Positions 11,335 to 21,977 of a stretch of DNA of 64,000 nt are shown piece after piece (the stretch's first letter is position 1; every line of letters starts with the position of its first letter). The stretch is from Leguminivora glycinivorella. Taxonomy: Eukaryota > Arthropoda > Insecta > Lepidoptera > Tortricidae. Both the position numbers and the translations under genes were made by a program. The DNA is taken from positions 7,378,001 to 7,442,000 of the forward strand of contig NC_062971.1 in assembly GCF_023078275.1 (NCBI RefSeq), given 5' to 3'. The notes beneath the pieces were generated by a model. That model was not told the DNA's origin, made no database searches, and saw only the letters and a list, made by a program, of their open reading frames with translations.

Positions 11335-12329
11335 TGTTTAGTTCCTACTTTTTTTTTATTTAAGAAAAAATTAATATAGCATGTGTTCCCTGACCTAACG
11401 ACGTGTTGAATTTAACCGAAAACAAAAAACACGGTGTGTATATCCTATTTAGGTACCTATAATTAAATTAAATGATTAAATTTAACGTCATTAACGGATT
11501 TAACCCGATTCAATAAAAAAAATGTCAAAGAGCAAAAATTGGAATCCAGTAAAAGTAAAGTTGATTCTCATTTCATTATAATTATACTCTTGGATATCAC
11601 GGTCCACTTCAAGGGATTCTAATTGATCACTAGACGATTACCAGGGCAAATTTGTTGGGGTATATTTAAAGGGGGGTTAGCTATATCATAGAGGAATAAG
11701 TAAGGGAAGAGTTGTAACTCCATACATCAGTAAATGCGAGTTATTTGTAGTGACATCTATCGTCATTCACTCGTCAATCACGCGCCAACTAGCGTAAATT
11801 ATCAGTACTGCTACTTGTCAATAGACGTCACGACGAACAAAAAGTCTATTGCTCAACAATTTTTAGCTAATATTACAATAGTATTAATCAGTACTTTGCT
11901 TTCAATTACTTCAGCTTATAATATAAGGTGTAAACTGTTTTAAATATGGGATATTATTAAACGCACAGCAAAAAAATAATCGCCTATCAATTTATCATCA
12001 TCAATAATATACGTCTGTACATCAAATTAATTACTTCACTGAAAATAAACTAAATGATTAACAAAACTAGTACTGCAAATTATTCCAAAATACACATCAG
12101 CACGACATTACTTTTTTCCTCTAATGCAAGACAATTAAATTCCTTTAGGAACAAAAATACAACAATCTTATCAAAAATACTAATTGCGCAGCAATTTAAC
12201 CGTCTTCATAGCAAATTATTTAATTCGAAGAGCATACATCATTTTTCCTTATGTTTTAAGTATTCACGTTCAGCTAATTTAATAATTATTATAGCTACAA
12301 TATCTTAATTCATTGCATTATTTCTAAGG

Positions 12330-12965
12330 AGCAGAACTGTCACCGTCACGGAAACAAACTTTTAACAGAAAATTGGGTTAGGTTAGGTTAGAACTGCGAC
12401 CCTCACGGAAACAAACTTTTGTGAGAAAAGTGGGTTAGGTTAGGTTAGAACTGTGACCCTCTAGGAAACAGACTTTTGTGAGAAAAGTGGGTTAGGTTGG
12501 GTTAGAACTGCGACCCTCACGGCAACAAACTTTTGTGAGAAAAGTGGGTTAGGTTAGGTTAGAACTGCGACCCTCACGGCAACAAACTTTTGTGAGAAAA
12601 GTGGGTTAGGTTAGGTTAGAACTGCGACCCTCACGGAAACAAACTTTTGTGAGAAAAGTGGGTTAGGTTAGGTTAGAACTGTGACCCTCACGGAAACAAA
12701 CTTTTGTGAGAAAAGTGGGTTAGGTTAGGTTAGAACTGCGACCCTCACGGAAAAGCTTTTGTGAGAAAAGTGGGTTAGGTTAGGTTAGAACTGTGACCCT
12801 CACGGAAACAAACTTTTGTGAGAAAAGTGGGTTAGGTTAGGTTAGAACTGCGACTCTCACGGAAACAAGACTTTTGTGAAAAAAGTGGGTTAGGTTAGGT
12901 TAGAACTGTGACCCTCGCGGAATCAAACTTTTGTGATAAAAGTGGATTAGGTTAGGTTAGAACTT
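12330..12965 (+). repeat. About 58-bp minisatellite with TTAGG blocks
   Basis: Around ten head-to-tail units of GTGGGTTAGGTTAGGTTAG, then AACTGCGACCCTCACGG, then AAACAAACTTTTGTGAGAAAA, with point changes. Each unit contains two or three TTAGG words, the insect telomere motif, but this is an interstitial array of a composite unit. Confidence 0.9.
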
Positions 12966-13498
12966 GCTCGATCCGCCAATCGCGTCGTCTTGCGTAGGGA
13001 TGGACTATCACTCGTTAGACCGTAAAAGCTGTCTAATGCAGTCAAAAAAGCCGTTCTGCTTCTCTGTGCATTGAACCTTTAAATTTTATGTTTTTTTGCC
13101 GATCACTTTATGTTGTAATTAATAAAAAAATTGATTGCAATTAGAATAAAATGCTGTATCATTTAGATAAACTGCTGTATATTATGTAAAAATAGAAGCT
13201 ACATTTAAAAAAAAAAGCGTTGCTAGGTATAATGTGCGTTAGTAATTATTAGCGACGCGTTAATGAAAAAGCTTTACTAAAAGTTAAAATAGATGAACGC
13301 CACGAATATATATTGTAGTGTATTTAGTAATATTTTGAGTTGCAAATTTTGCTGTGCATTTAGTATTTTTGATATGAATTTGGATTATTTTTGCGTAAAA
13401 AAAGTTATTTTTTTGATTTGCGTTTAAATACCACCCTTTTAATATTACATTTTTGGCAGACGCAACACTGTCGGCACCTAGTGTCGAGTAGCAGTACA

Positions 13499-13653
13499 GG
13501 GTGGCTAGCCGAATGGCACAATCGCTCACGAAACGCTCACGAAACGAAGCGCTAGTAGATATCTATCTCTATCGCGCTTGCGTATTGGCGCGACAGAGCC
13601 AGCGGCGTATCGCTTTCGTTTGGCGTCGGAGAAATGCCATTCGGCTACGGGGC
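13499..13653. mobile_element. TAGCCGAATGGCA palindromic MITE
   Basis: The inverted ends TAGCCGAATGGCA and TGCCATTCGGCTA surround a segment with TATCTCTATCGCGCTTGCGT. It is inserted in the right arm of the 2.1-kb element. Related sequence at 37960..38145 overlaps the donor side of UGT C exon 3, and a diverged piece lies at 45285..45380. Confidence 0.65.
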
Positions 13654-13796
13654 CTGATAATTTACGCTAGTTGGCGCGTGATTAACAAGTGAATGACGAT
13701 AGATGTCACTACAAATAACTCGCATTTACTGATGTATGGAGTTACAACTCTTCCCTTACTTATTCCTCTATGGCTATATTAATGCTCAGCCAAGTA

Positions 13797-13943
13797 AACC
13801 CTGACCAGAAATATATGACTACGCGCCATGTTGCGGAATTTTATGAGAACTATTTTCTTCATACTAAACTGAACTGTCACCGCATACATCAGAAAAACAG
13901 CGCCCTCCTGACAATAGTCATATATTTCTGATCAGGCTTTAAG
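13797..13943. mobile_element. Intact 145-bp MITE (CCTGACCAGAAATATATGAC ends)
   Basis: The inverted ends are complete. It is the reference for the split copies at 4808..7247 and 53070..53354 and for the partial one at 46165..46290. Confidence 0.75.
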
Positions 13944-14004
13944 TAGTTAGGTTAAGAACGTTACACATGGTAGGTATATTTATTCCGTAATCAAAGAAAC
14001 TTAC

Positions 14005-14140
14005 CTCATGTAATGCTAGCTAAAAATAGAATTGTTGGATTGCAACCCATAGGCTTATTAAAAAAAAATACTGATAAAATAACTAAACTTATCTATTATG
14101 AGCTACAAAATGAGCCACAATAGTGCCACTACTGAATTGT
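14005..14140 (-). other. Putative 5' non-coding exon of UGT copy A
   Basis: The segment ends in CATGAG followed by a donor GTAAGTTT at 14004. It aligns with the equivalent segments of B and C. It would splice to the acceptor at 8601..8600 (TTTTTTTTTCAG), which sits 8 nt before the ATG exon. The transcription start is estimated from the A/T box, so the outer edge is approximate. Confidence 0.55.
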
Positions 14141-14210
14141 TCTAATCACTCCTTTTATTTAAATATTCAACAACCGTAATCGCTACACGTGAAAATGGCC
14201 GTACGTGTTT
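14141..14210 (-). promoter_or_regulatory. Conserved UGT promoter block, copy A
   Basis: Reading the minus strand, two CACG words flank GGCCATTTT, followed by TAGCG and, about 20 bp on, an A/T-rich box (ATTTAAATAAAAGG). The same order and spacing occur upstream of copies B and C, although the surrounding DNA has diverged. I infer a core promoter with a TATA-like box. The CACGT words could bind bHLH or bHLH-PAS factors; that is inference. Confidence 0.6.
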
Positions 14211-14485
14211 TTTTTATTTCAAGCATCTGACTTACGTTGGATGTTTCCCATTCAGACCTCACTGAGTTCTAATAATTGACTCCATGGGGAATTGAAAGAA
14301 CTTTTCAATTCTATAAGAGTAGAGTTGAGGAGTTCCGCTTTACTAGTTATATATGGCATATAATTAACTTGGCAACTAAAATATTAAACGGGAAGTTAAG
14401 TCGGACATACAATAATATAATTTGGCTCTGTTTAAATAGTGTGGGAAAAATATATGAGCCTCAAATATTAAGCATCATATTATTG

Positions 14486-14665
14486 AAAAAACCGGCCAAG
14501 AGCGTGTCGGGCCACGCTCAGTGTAGGGTTCCGTAGTTCCTCGTATTTTTTTCAAACCTATCAAGTTCAAAATAATTTTGCTAGAAAGTCTTGATAAAGT
14601 TCTACTTTTGTGATTTATGAAAAAAACGTGTGGTTCAAAAATTAGAGGGGGCGCATTTTTCATAA
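14486..14665 (+). repeat. ACCGGCCAAGAGCG repeat, truncated copy 3
   Basis: The first 180 bp match copies 1 and 2. It stops at ATTAGAGGGGGCGC, shortly before a LINE fragment. Confidence 0.7.
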
Positions 14666-14699
14666 ATAAAGACTTCTACTTGGCGTATTTTTTTCTGAC

Positions 14700-15240
14700 G
14701 GTGTCGTGTCTTATTTCAACCTATTTACACATCGACGACTCCAGGCGTTGAAAAGGGAGGCTGAGAAGATCACGACCAACCCCGTAATGCCTGCCCACGA
14801 GGAATTCTGCCACCCACCCCCTCAGCGACTTAAATCCCGGAACCCACCCTGCACTGTAGCCGAGAGCCTGAGCAGTTTTAGCAGTGCAGATAGGTGGAAA
14901 GCGGATTGGTCTGCAACATCACGGGAAAGCCACATATCTGATCCGACTGAAAAACCAAACGGGTTTGATCTTCTTCGGAAAATCTGGTGTCGCTTGAACA
15001 TGCTGAAAACCGGTCATGGCCGCTGCAAATCAGCCACACACAAATGGGGTTGGACGGATTCACCACTTTGCGAATGCGGAGAGGAAGAGCAGACTACTGA
15101 ACATATCTTCCAACGCTGCCCACTCCACTCATATCCCGGGCCTGCCGAAGATCTGTTCGTCGTGACACCGGACCTGGTTGCCTGGCTTAGCAACCTCAAG
15201 GCTACACTCTGATTGTTTTTATAATTTGCCATACGATTAA
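14700..15240 (+). mobile_element. 5'-truncated non-LTR retrotransposon, C-terminal ORF2
   Basis: The frame 14706..15212 (168 residues) ends with KIWCRLNMLKTGHGRCKSAT, CECGEEEQTTEHIFQRCPLH and a short tail. The Cys/His pattern is typical of the last domain of Jockey/I-type ORF2 proteins. Upstream coding sequence is missing. Confidence 0.75.
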
Positions 15241-15627
15241 ATAAATTTACACATAAATTCAACAAATTAAATACTTACCAATCTTTCTCAAGAAACTCTA
15301 TATTGTTAGATGAAAATCACGAGAAAATCCATTCAGTTATTTTTGAGTCTACAGTAATTTTATATTGTAGGCAGATTCCCGTGGACTCTGTGAGCGAAAA
15401 CGCGTGATATCGCATCGCTCTAAACCGAGGAATAATGGCATACTCTTGTGTAGTTGAAGGCCAGGGCTCAGTTTGGGTCATCGCGCCAATCACAGAACTA
15501 AATAAAGATAGAAGGAAAAAGTGTATCTACTTCGCGTGCGAAAAAGTTAAATAGCGAGCAACATTGTTCGCCGCGCAAGTCAGTCTGCTCCCGACCGCTG
15601 CCCGCGAGTGACATACAGTGAAAAATA

Positions 15628-16409
15628 TTGGGTTGGTAAGAAAGTAATGAGCGAATCATAACCAATATCCCACCAAACGGACAGCATAACTTTTTTCGGG
15701 TGAGGCTCTGTTTTTGGTGCCTCTATTCCTTTTTCGTTTGGAGCTAGCCACTGACGTTTGCGTGTGTGATTTATATATAAGACCCATTTTTCATCTCCAG
15801 TGATAAGGTGGTCCAACCAGTTGAATGTGCGGCGAAAAGACAGAAGTTGGATGCAGATATCGGCACGGCGGTTTAGTTGATCTCTATCAAGTTCGTGCGG
15901 TATCCAAACACTGTATTTGTAGTTTTTTCCCAACTCGTGTAAATGTTTTTCTATGGTGACATAAGAGCAGCCTAACTCGGTAGCAAGAGTACGACTCGTT
16001 AGCCTCGGATCTCCTTCAATTAAGGTTTTTAATTTGGCTACATCAATCTTCACCGGTCGACCAGAATTAGGTTGATCTGATAATGAAAAGTCGCCACTAC
16101 AAAACCGCTGGAACCATCGTTTCGCCGTGGCCTCAGACACAACTTCAGGAGCAACACGCCGACATATATTACGCACTGCTTCGGCGGCTGAATGGCCTGA
16201 CTGAAATTCATATAGTAAGCAATGCCTTACATGCACTTTTAATTCGTCCATTTTCTTCCTTATATTAGCTCGGCGACAGCTAGTGAATGACTGACGAGAA
16301 ACTGTGCGACTCGCCCTTTATATACTTTCGACCATAGAAGATTCTAGAACTCTCTCAAAAAATTTATGTGGAATTCAATCGATCGCTCATTACTTTCTTA
16401 CCAACCCAA
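15628..16409 (-). mobile_element. Mariner element with deleted catalytic half
   Basis: The inverted ends TTGGGTTGGTAAGAAAGTAA are flanked by TA on both sides. The minus-strand frame 16251..15580 starts MDELKVHVRHCLLYEFQSGH, has two helix-turn-helix regions (AEAVRNICRRV, SRTLATELGCSYVTIEKHLH) and the first catalytic Asp in LDHLITGDEKWVLYIN. After VWWDIG the sequence runs directly into the terminal repeat, so the second and third catalytic residues are lost. It is non-autonomous but could still bind its ends. Confidence 0.9.
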
Positions 16410-17450
16410 TACAAAATGGGTCGGTATTCGATAATTAACTGTTCAAACACCACCAATAAAAGCAAGGGTGTTAAACAAAGTGTTTCCTATCATCGGTAAG
16501 TACCATTTGTCCTAAAATATTTTTTATTAAATAAAAAACACGATTTTCCTATTTTTATCATCAAAACATTAGCTGACGTACGGCCGTCAAACTAGTTTTC
16601 CATTGCGGCTTTAATTTGACGAGTCCGACTTGGCGTGCGTTTAAAACAAGCGATATAAAAATAGGCTATTCAAACTGTCGAGACAAAGTGAAGGTAGATT
16701 TGTTATTTTGTCCGTCGAACTCACGTCGAACTTAAGAATACTGGTGCACCACGGAACTATATCGTCATGTATGCTGCGATTTCCTTATTCGATTTAAATC
16801 GATTTTGCGAAGCAGTGGAAATTATAATTATGTTTTTATATTGTTATGAAACTATACATATAAAGTACGAGTGAAAAGTAAATTTAACTTTAAAATAGGT
16901 TACAGTTACGGTATTAACGTTGAATTTGTGGTCGGCAGAAAAACAAATACAAACATAATACGCTCTATATTTATTATGAATAAAAATAACTGTAAAAATG
17001 TGTTAATGGTTAATTATATTTATATATTACTAAAAGTTGTAACAAATAACATGAGGATAATGCTGTGAGGACATGGTCGATTTTCTTAAAAATATTACGA
17101 AATATTAACTAGTATTAATACCTACCTACTAAAATCTTTGTTCCTGGCCTTAGGCAAATTATATACCTACTAGTGAATTGTTTGTCGTCACACGAATACA
17201 GGTATATACTTACTTCATTTCACAACGAAGATGAACATCCGATATTTTTAACTTCGGCGGGCATCCCGCACGCAACCTCCACAATCGATCGAATGAGTTA
17301 CGCGGCGACAACGTTCCCATCACTAAAGTACACTCGTGACGTCATAGGCTCGACACAAAACGTTACACGCTCGGTTTCGCTGTTAATCGCCGAGCATTTT
17401 CCTTCTATCTTGATTTAGTTCTGTGGCGCCAATACATAATATATATGTAT
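16410..17450. other. A/T-rich spacer with no recognised gene
   Basis: No domain or repeat boundary was recognised. A frame at 17173..17418 (81 codons) lacks any familiar motif and is probably chance. The following segment, from about 17455, aligns with the B-unit spacer at 28825..28990. Confidence 0.4.
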
Positions 17451-17516
17451 ATTGTACTTATGGCCATCTGTCGCGTCTTGGGTTAATAATTTAAATGGCA
17501 TTTTGAAGTCAGTTCC

Positions 17517-17950
17517 ATTAATAGTTATTTGTTATACAAGGGGGCAAAGTTGTATTTTAACGCCGAGTGTGGATTTGAAAAACGAGCAAGTGAAAGGATT
17601 CTATAGTCGAACCACGAGCGAAGCGAGTGGTTCGAGAATAGAATCCTGAACTTGCGAGTTTTTTAACACACGAGAAGTAAAATACATTTGCACCCGAGTG
17701 TAACACAAAACTTTTCCCCTCACTATAGCGAGGAAACTACAACGCAAAAAATGCGTTTATCACTGCTTCCAGTAGTTCCACAGGTGGTAAATCATCTTTA
17801 TTACTAGATTCACCTACTTTTATCAATTTTAAAGCAGTTAATTTGACTTTATTCAAGGTCAAATTACTTTACCCACTAGTGGATAAAATGCGTTTTTACC
17901 CGCTGGTATTAAAGGACAAAACACGTGTTTCCGAGCTAGTGAGGGGAAAA
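17517..17950. mobile_element. Insertion of TTATTTGTT-family DNA in the A spacer
   Basis: Flanking words (TTGAAGTCAGTT before, GATTATTTACACTGGGTGTT after) are contiguous in the B unit near 28850..28900, so the DNA between is an insertion. It includes ACGAGCGAAGCGAGTGGTTC and the motif ACAAGGGGGCAAAGTTG. Relatives: about 18590..18760, 38585..38785 and 43962..44153. Confidence 0.6.
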
Positions 17951-18763
17951 GATTATTTACACTGGGTGTTTATAGAACTGAAATTTCAGATACGAAATTC
18001 CTTAACACCGGCGTAATCTGATACTCGTGTGATAATCCGATTTATATATAAATTAGTGATATTCATTATTACTATGCATGTACTAGTTTGTGTAGAACCT
18101 TATCAATAGAGATAAGATAATAATGGTAACGGGCAATATCGTATCAATCAAGTATGTACTTGTGAACTACAGAGTAGATAGATAAACTACGGAAGTGTAT
18201 ACATTTTATTCAACAGGATAATGTACAATTACTTAGTTAGATTTCACACAAATACGAAGGTAAATTGAGCAAAAATATCAGTGATTACGATCGTCAACTT
18301 TGACAGATAGCACGCCCAACGAACACTATTTCACCACACCCACTGGTAAAGACTCACTTTGCTATTCGAAAACAGATAGCAAAATTCCATTTTATCCACA
18401 AGAGTGCAAAGTAATTTCATACAAATTTTAGCTTGATGTCTAAAACTGGCTGGTAGAATTTACCTACAAAGAATGATTTTGAATCATAAACATTAAATAA
18501 ATTGATGGATTTGATTTAGTTTGATGTTTCATAGTCAGTATTTTGTTCGTGTTGGTGTGGTGAAAAATTTTGTGTTTCACTCGGTGGCAAAGTTTGTTTA
18601 ACCTTCGTGCCTTGAAACCCTCGCAACGCTCAAGATTCCACTTTTTGAACCACTCGCTACGCTAGCGGTTCAATATTGGAATCTTTCGCTTGCTCGGGTA
18701 TCAATAGCAGTTAAACAACAACTTTGCCCCCTTGTAAAACAAATAACTATTAACTGCCTGTCG

Positions 18764-19047
18764 GGGGAAATAATTCGTGTATAAGCGAATTTTGGCATAG
18801 TTGTAGAGAATGGTGTCTTAATTAACATACTCAAAGTACTCGTGGGTGGGGGTGGAGACAACGGGTGGAGGGGGGGTGTAAAGGTCCCTTATTGTAGTTT
18901 TTCGTGAATACCTCTTAAACTGTGTCACGTAGCAAAAAATTTTCTAAGACACAAGTAATCTTCATAAAATTTTCTACAAAAAAAGTATGTACACTTTTTA
19001 TCTGGGATCAATAGTTCATGAAATATGGATGGGAAAAGATGGACATT
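18764..19047 (+). repeat. Single arm of the UGT-A fold-back element
   Basis: GGGAAATAATTCGTGTATAA to GGGAAAAGATGGACA matches the left fold-back arm (4872 onward) with substitutions but has no partner arm nearby. It shows that the arm exists as a dispersed repeat. Confidence 0.65.
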
Positions 19048-19639
19048 GTGTTTCACTCGGTGGCAAAGTTTGTTTAACCTTCGTGCCTTGAAACCCTCGC
19101 AATTTAACGCTCAAGATTCCACTTTTTGAACCGCGAGCGTACATTTTGCAAGGGGAGGAAGTTGAATAATACTAACGAGAGTAAGTTGGCTTGCCGGAGC
19201 GATTTAAAGACTCGAGTTAGATATTCATACTTCCCGAGTTACACACAATGTTTTTCATCACACTTGCATTATAAAAAAAATTCTTTTCTGTGTGTGATTT
19301 TATTATTTTCCTAATTTGTACTGCCAGAAGAAGAAAGAACATATTCAAAAGTGTAACTAATTAGGTATATAAATATTATTTTAAGAGCTGCTTGAACCCG
19401 GGAATTAAAGTAATTCCCCTGTTTACAAAGAAATTCTGGGTTCGATAAGATAACCAATTCCTCCCGGGAACCAAATTACGGTATCGTTATACATAGGTAA
19501 ATTAAACGTCGGCGCTTTTAATGTTAAGTAAATAAAAGACTCATTTCTTACTTTAGCATTCTTCTTGAGTGTATTAAATGGACCCACGTTTGTAGCGATG
19601 TTTAAAATTAGATCAATGCAAGTAGCTCACACAATTTAT

Positions 19640-19915
19640 TATTTCGCGCCTGTTTAGCTATGGATAGAGTTGGCTTACCAGAAGAGTATAGGTATACCTC
19701 AGACAAATATATCTTTGCACTTCGCACACAATAAAGACAGTATAAAAATACACACCTCAATCGTTTGTCTAAGTAGGTACTTAGTTTTATTCACACAACA
19801 CTGATTTATCTGACGCCGTGTCTGGCCGACTCGCAGTTTATAGAGGAACTATCAGTTTGAAGGCCAACATCCTTTATTTGGCCGTTATAGTTACGTAAGA
19901 ATAACAGAATCAAAT
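19640..19915. other. Conserved UGT-unit spacer block, A unit
   Basis: TTCACACAACACTGATTTAT, CGTGTCTGGC and CATCCTTTATTTGGC also occur in the B unit (34105..34345) and, more diverged, in the C unit (47085..47345). Each block lies upstream of its UGT promoter. No coding frame is shared, so it is a marker of the duplicated unit or a distal element. Confidence 0.55.
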
Positions 19916-20099
19916 CATTACAATCAATTCCTCATGACATGACAAAGCCTCTAAGGTATTAGAGGTGTTCGGTATTAAAACCTATTTCTTTTAGTTTATA
20001 ATTTCTACTTTTAAATTTAATATGACATGCAGAAAAACTAATGTCATTCTCTCTTTTTTGTACATCGTTATATATAAAACATTATAAGTATGAACCAGT

Positions 20100-20810
20100 G
20101 CATTAATGTGTTTTATTTAGTGGAATGAACATAATCCTCTTCATTTTTGGTCCTTCGAGCCGGATGAAACAAATACAAGTTTGACACCTCAAAACTAATG
20201 TCACCTGTGGCCTGAGGTAAATGTGTAAAGGTAAAATACAGGCAGGGCCATTCTTACCCGAGGGAGGGTGCAACTGCAAAGGGACGGACCGACCGTGCTT
20301 GCCCGCCTGTTGTCACCCATGCGCCATGCACAATTGCACATCCGCGTCTATAGATATTAGCATCCTCCCATCCATATCTAGGTCTTATAATCATATTCAT
20401 ATTCTAAAACAGGTTCAAAAAGAAAATAAATGAGGTATATTGAAATGTTTTTCATACATGTTTACTGGTGTCTCAAAAGCTGAAAAAATATTTTGGAAAC
20501 AATATGGATCGTTCGCAACCTGTTCATACGGGGCGGCCCTGATACCTGTAAATAAGGTCTGTCGTTAACATTTTCCAGACCATCCCGAAACATACTTGAA
20601 AGATGTGTTCTCTTCTACAGTAGTCTAGAAGGTTCCAGTTCCAGATTATCCTCTATTCGTTCATGTATAAAGTACTCACTGTCGATCAACTATCGAATCT
20701 GGTGTTTTTGTACGGGTATGTCAGTCTTTTCTATGGGCAGTAAGTACTACAGACTATAAAGTTTCTATCAATATCTTCAAAAACAATTACAGACAGGTTA
20801 AACAATTAAA
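20100..20810. other. Conserved 3' flank of UGT copy B
   Basis: CCAGACCATCCCGAAACAT, TCTAGAAGGTTCCAG and TCGATCAACTATCGAATCTG recur in the 3' flank of copy C (34745..35190). The frame at 20221..20433 is not conserved and is unlikely to be a gene. Confidence 0.55.
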
Positions 20811-20818
20811 TAAAAATA

Positions 20819-20824
20819 TTTATT
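20819..20824 (-). terminator. Poly(A) signal of UGT copy B
   Basis: AATAAA on the minus strand, 48 bp beyond the stop codon. The same signal and surrounding words occur at the same distance in copy C. Confidence 0.6.
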
Positions 20825-20871
20825 TGATAAACTTTAAATTTATATTTACAAACAAATGCTTCGCATCCTAA

Positions 20872-21934
20872 TCAATTCGTTTTCTTTTTATTAATAGGCA
20901 CTTTTCCGAATACTCTTCTAAATAATGATTTCACTACTACTTTAATAACATATAGAGTTATTAAAATGAATGCTAATAGATCTAAATACATCTTCTGGTA
21001 CCAGGGCAGCATGAGCGCTGGGGAGCGCAGATGCGGCGCGCCGCGCGTGCGCACCACGTGCTCCACCCAGTGCACCAGCTCCGCGCCCGGCGACACCGGC
21101 CGGTCATGGTAGATCTGAGAAAGTTCTTTGACTTTCTCGGAATACCTGAAACAAAGAATGAGAAGGTTCAACTACGGTTTATGTCAATAAAAAGAAAACC
21201 ATCCCAAATTTTCAGTTCTGCAGAAATTTGGCATAAAACAGTTTTCGGCGTAACTGTTTTATGCCAAATTTCTAATTTATAGCACTAACGTTCACGGAGC
21301 AAAACTGCGGTCTGACAGACAGACGGACATGTCGAATCTATAAGGGTCCTAGTTGTTTACGGATCTCTTGAAAAGCCACCTGCTTTACTCACTGAGGATT
21401 AGTTAGCATTTCTTCTATGGCAGCCTTCACGTCAGCAGCCATTTCGTAAGACAGGTCGACCAACTTCGCATATCCTTTGTTGACAGCTCTCAACGCGTTG
21501 ATGCGCTGGTCAGCCCCGTATGGCATGACGATCGTGGGGACCCCGAAGAAGACGGTCTCGGTGGTGGACAGCAGGCCGCCGTGGGTGATGAAGAGGCGGA
21601 TGTTGGGGTGGGCTGAAACGTTATTCCAAATTTAAAAAGTTTCCAACAAGTAAATACTAATATTTGATACCATTCAAGCAATGTAGCCAACAATGACAAG
21701 CGTTGACGCTCCGTAACGATCGGAAGGTTTGTATTTGTCGCGCGAGAGAGATTTAATGGTATAACCTAACCACAAAATTAAAATTTTGAAAAAACCCCCG
21801 ACCGCGACCTAGTGGACCGATTTTCATGAAACATGGCTAAGAACACTCCCGACTAACACAGCTTTCAAATAAAAAAAACTAATTTTCATCCGTTCATCCG
21901 TTCGGGAGCTACGATGCCACAGACAGACACACAC

Positions 21935-21977
<43 letters not shown>

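Larger units (their letters stand above)
11683..13778. mobile_element. 2.1-kb element with about 125-bp inverted ends
   Basis: 11683..11805 is repeated inverted at 13654..13778 (GAGGAATAAGTAAGGGAAGA, AAATGCGAGTTATTTGTAG, CACGCGCCAACTAGCG). The inner part is A/T-rich with no convincing gene. It holds the GGTTAGG minisatellite, and a MITE interrupts the inner edge of the right arm. Confidence 0.75.

Noticed and set aside
11123..11335. Reading frame with repeated SVRP residues
   Set aside because: Translation of a GGAC microsatellite inside an interspersed repeat.
12330..12965. CRISPR-like regularly spaced repeat
   Set aside because: Whole units are repeated with no unique spacers, in an insect genome. 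It is a minisatellite.
17173..17418. 81-codon open frame as a small gene
   Set aside because: No recognisable domain, no conserved counterpart in the B or C spacers, and a length expected by chance.
20221..20433. Cys-rich 70-residue frame as a possible peptide
   Set aside because: No signal peptide, and not conserved in the equivalent C spacer.
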